From the NCBI GenBank assembly GCA_012515365.1, contig JAAYYM010000088.1, positions 1 to 6,781 of the forward strand: a stretch of DNA of 6,781 nt. Direction: 5' to 3'. The notes under the pieces were generated by a model. The model was not told the DNA's origin. It did not search any database and saw nothing but the letters and a program-made list of their open reading frames with translations. Positions 6,772 to 6,781 of this stretch are shown piece by piece. The position numbers and the translations under genes were made by a program. Each line of letters begins with the position of its first letter. Position 1 is the first letter of the stretch. This DNA is from Clostridia bacterium. GTDB lineage: Bacteria > Bacillota_A > Clostridia > Lachnospirales > Lachnospiraceae.

Positions 6772-6778
6772 AAAGGAG
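6772..6778 (+). promoter_or_regulatory. Ribosome binding site for a plus-strand gene starting beyond the window
   Basis: AAAGGAG followed by ATA ends the window on the plus strand. It fits a start codon a few bases past 6781. No minus-strand gene covers it, so a divergent gene is plausible but its product cannot be seen. Confidence 0.45.
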
Positions 6779-6781
6779 ATA

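Noticed and set aside
6740..6781. Replication origin
   Set aside because: Only one DnaA-box 9-mer is present, with no cluster, no dnaA or dnaN gene and no repeat array in the window.
1..6781. CRISPR array, tRNA, rRNA, transposase or defence system
   Set aside because: No regularly spaced repeats, no tRNA-like cloverleaf or rRNA sequence, and no transposase, integrase, nuclease or toxin motifs were seen on either strand.

Overview
The window looks like chromosomal DNA from an anaerobic, low-to-moderate GC Firmicute, most likely a Lachnospiraceae-type member of the Clostridia. The reasons are strong AGGAGG-like ribosome sites, use of TTG starts, closely packed co-directional genes, a clostridial-style aconitase-family hydratase, the C-terminal end of a clostridial glycogen phosphorylase and a SpoIID-like protein. 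The genus is inference only.

Every recognisable gene lies on the minus strand, so transcription runs from high to low coordinates. In that order they are: (1) 6673-6299, the last 124 codons of a glycogen phosphorylase whose upstream part, including the PLP-lysine region, is missing; (2) 6265-3971, a complete 764-residue aconitase-superfamily hydratase starting 33 bases after the glgP stop; (3) a 205-base spacer holding several hairpins and a likely intrinsic terminator; (4) 3765-2689, a 358-residue protein with three EF-hand-like DxDxDG calcium loops and no known function; (5) a hairpin at 2629-2677; (6) 2530-407, a 707-residue polytopic membrane protein of the PTPS-related/YfhO-like (GT-C-like) type; (7) a terminator whose loop is the stop codon of gene 6; (8) 371-1, the N-terminal part of a membrane-anchored SpoIID/LytB-domain protein cut by the window edge. 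At the far right (about 6674-6781) coding stops and there are signs of a divergent plus-strand gene starting just beyond the window: a ribosome site, a palindrome and a consensus DnaA-box 9-mer.

Two genes are best given shorter TTG starts than the longest open frame, because ideal ribosome sites sit directly before those TTG codons. There is little evidence of one shared pathway. The hydratase follows the glgP remnant closely and probably depends on transcription from it or from upstream. The calcium-loop protein and the membrane protein are each preceded by a terminator-like hairpin and look like separate units. The SpoIID-like protein points to cell-envelope or sporulation-related peptidoglycan work, and the membrane protein would fit envelope glycan assembly, but that link is inference.

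I found no CRISPR array, tRNA, rRNA, transposase or recognisable defence or mobile system. The best candidates for closer study are the structured leader before the calcium-loop gene, the altered active site of the hydratase and the broken glgP junction.
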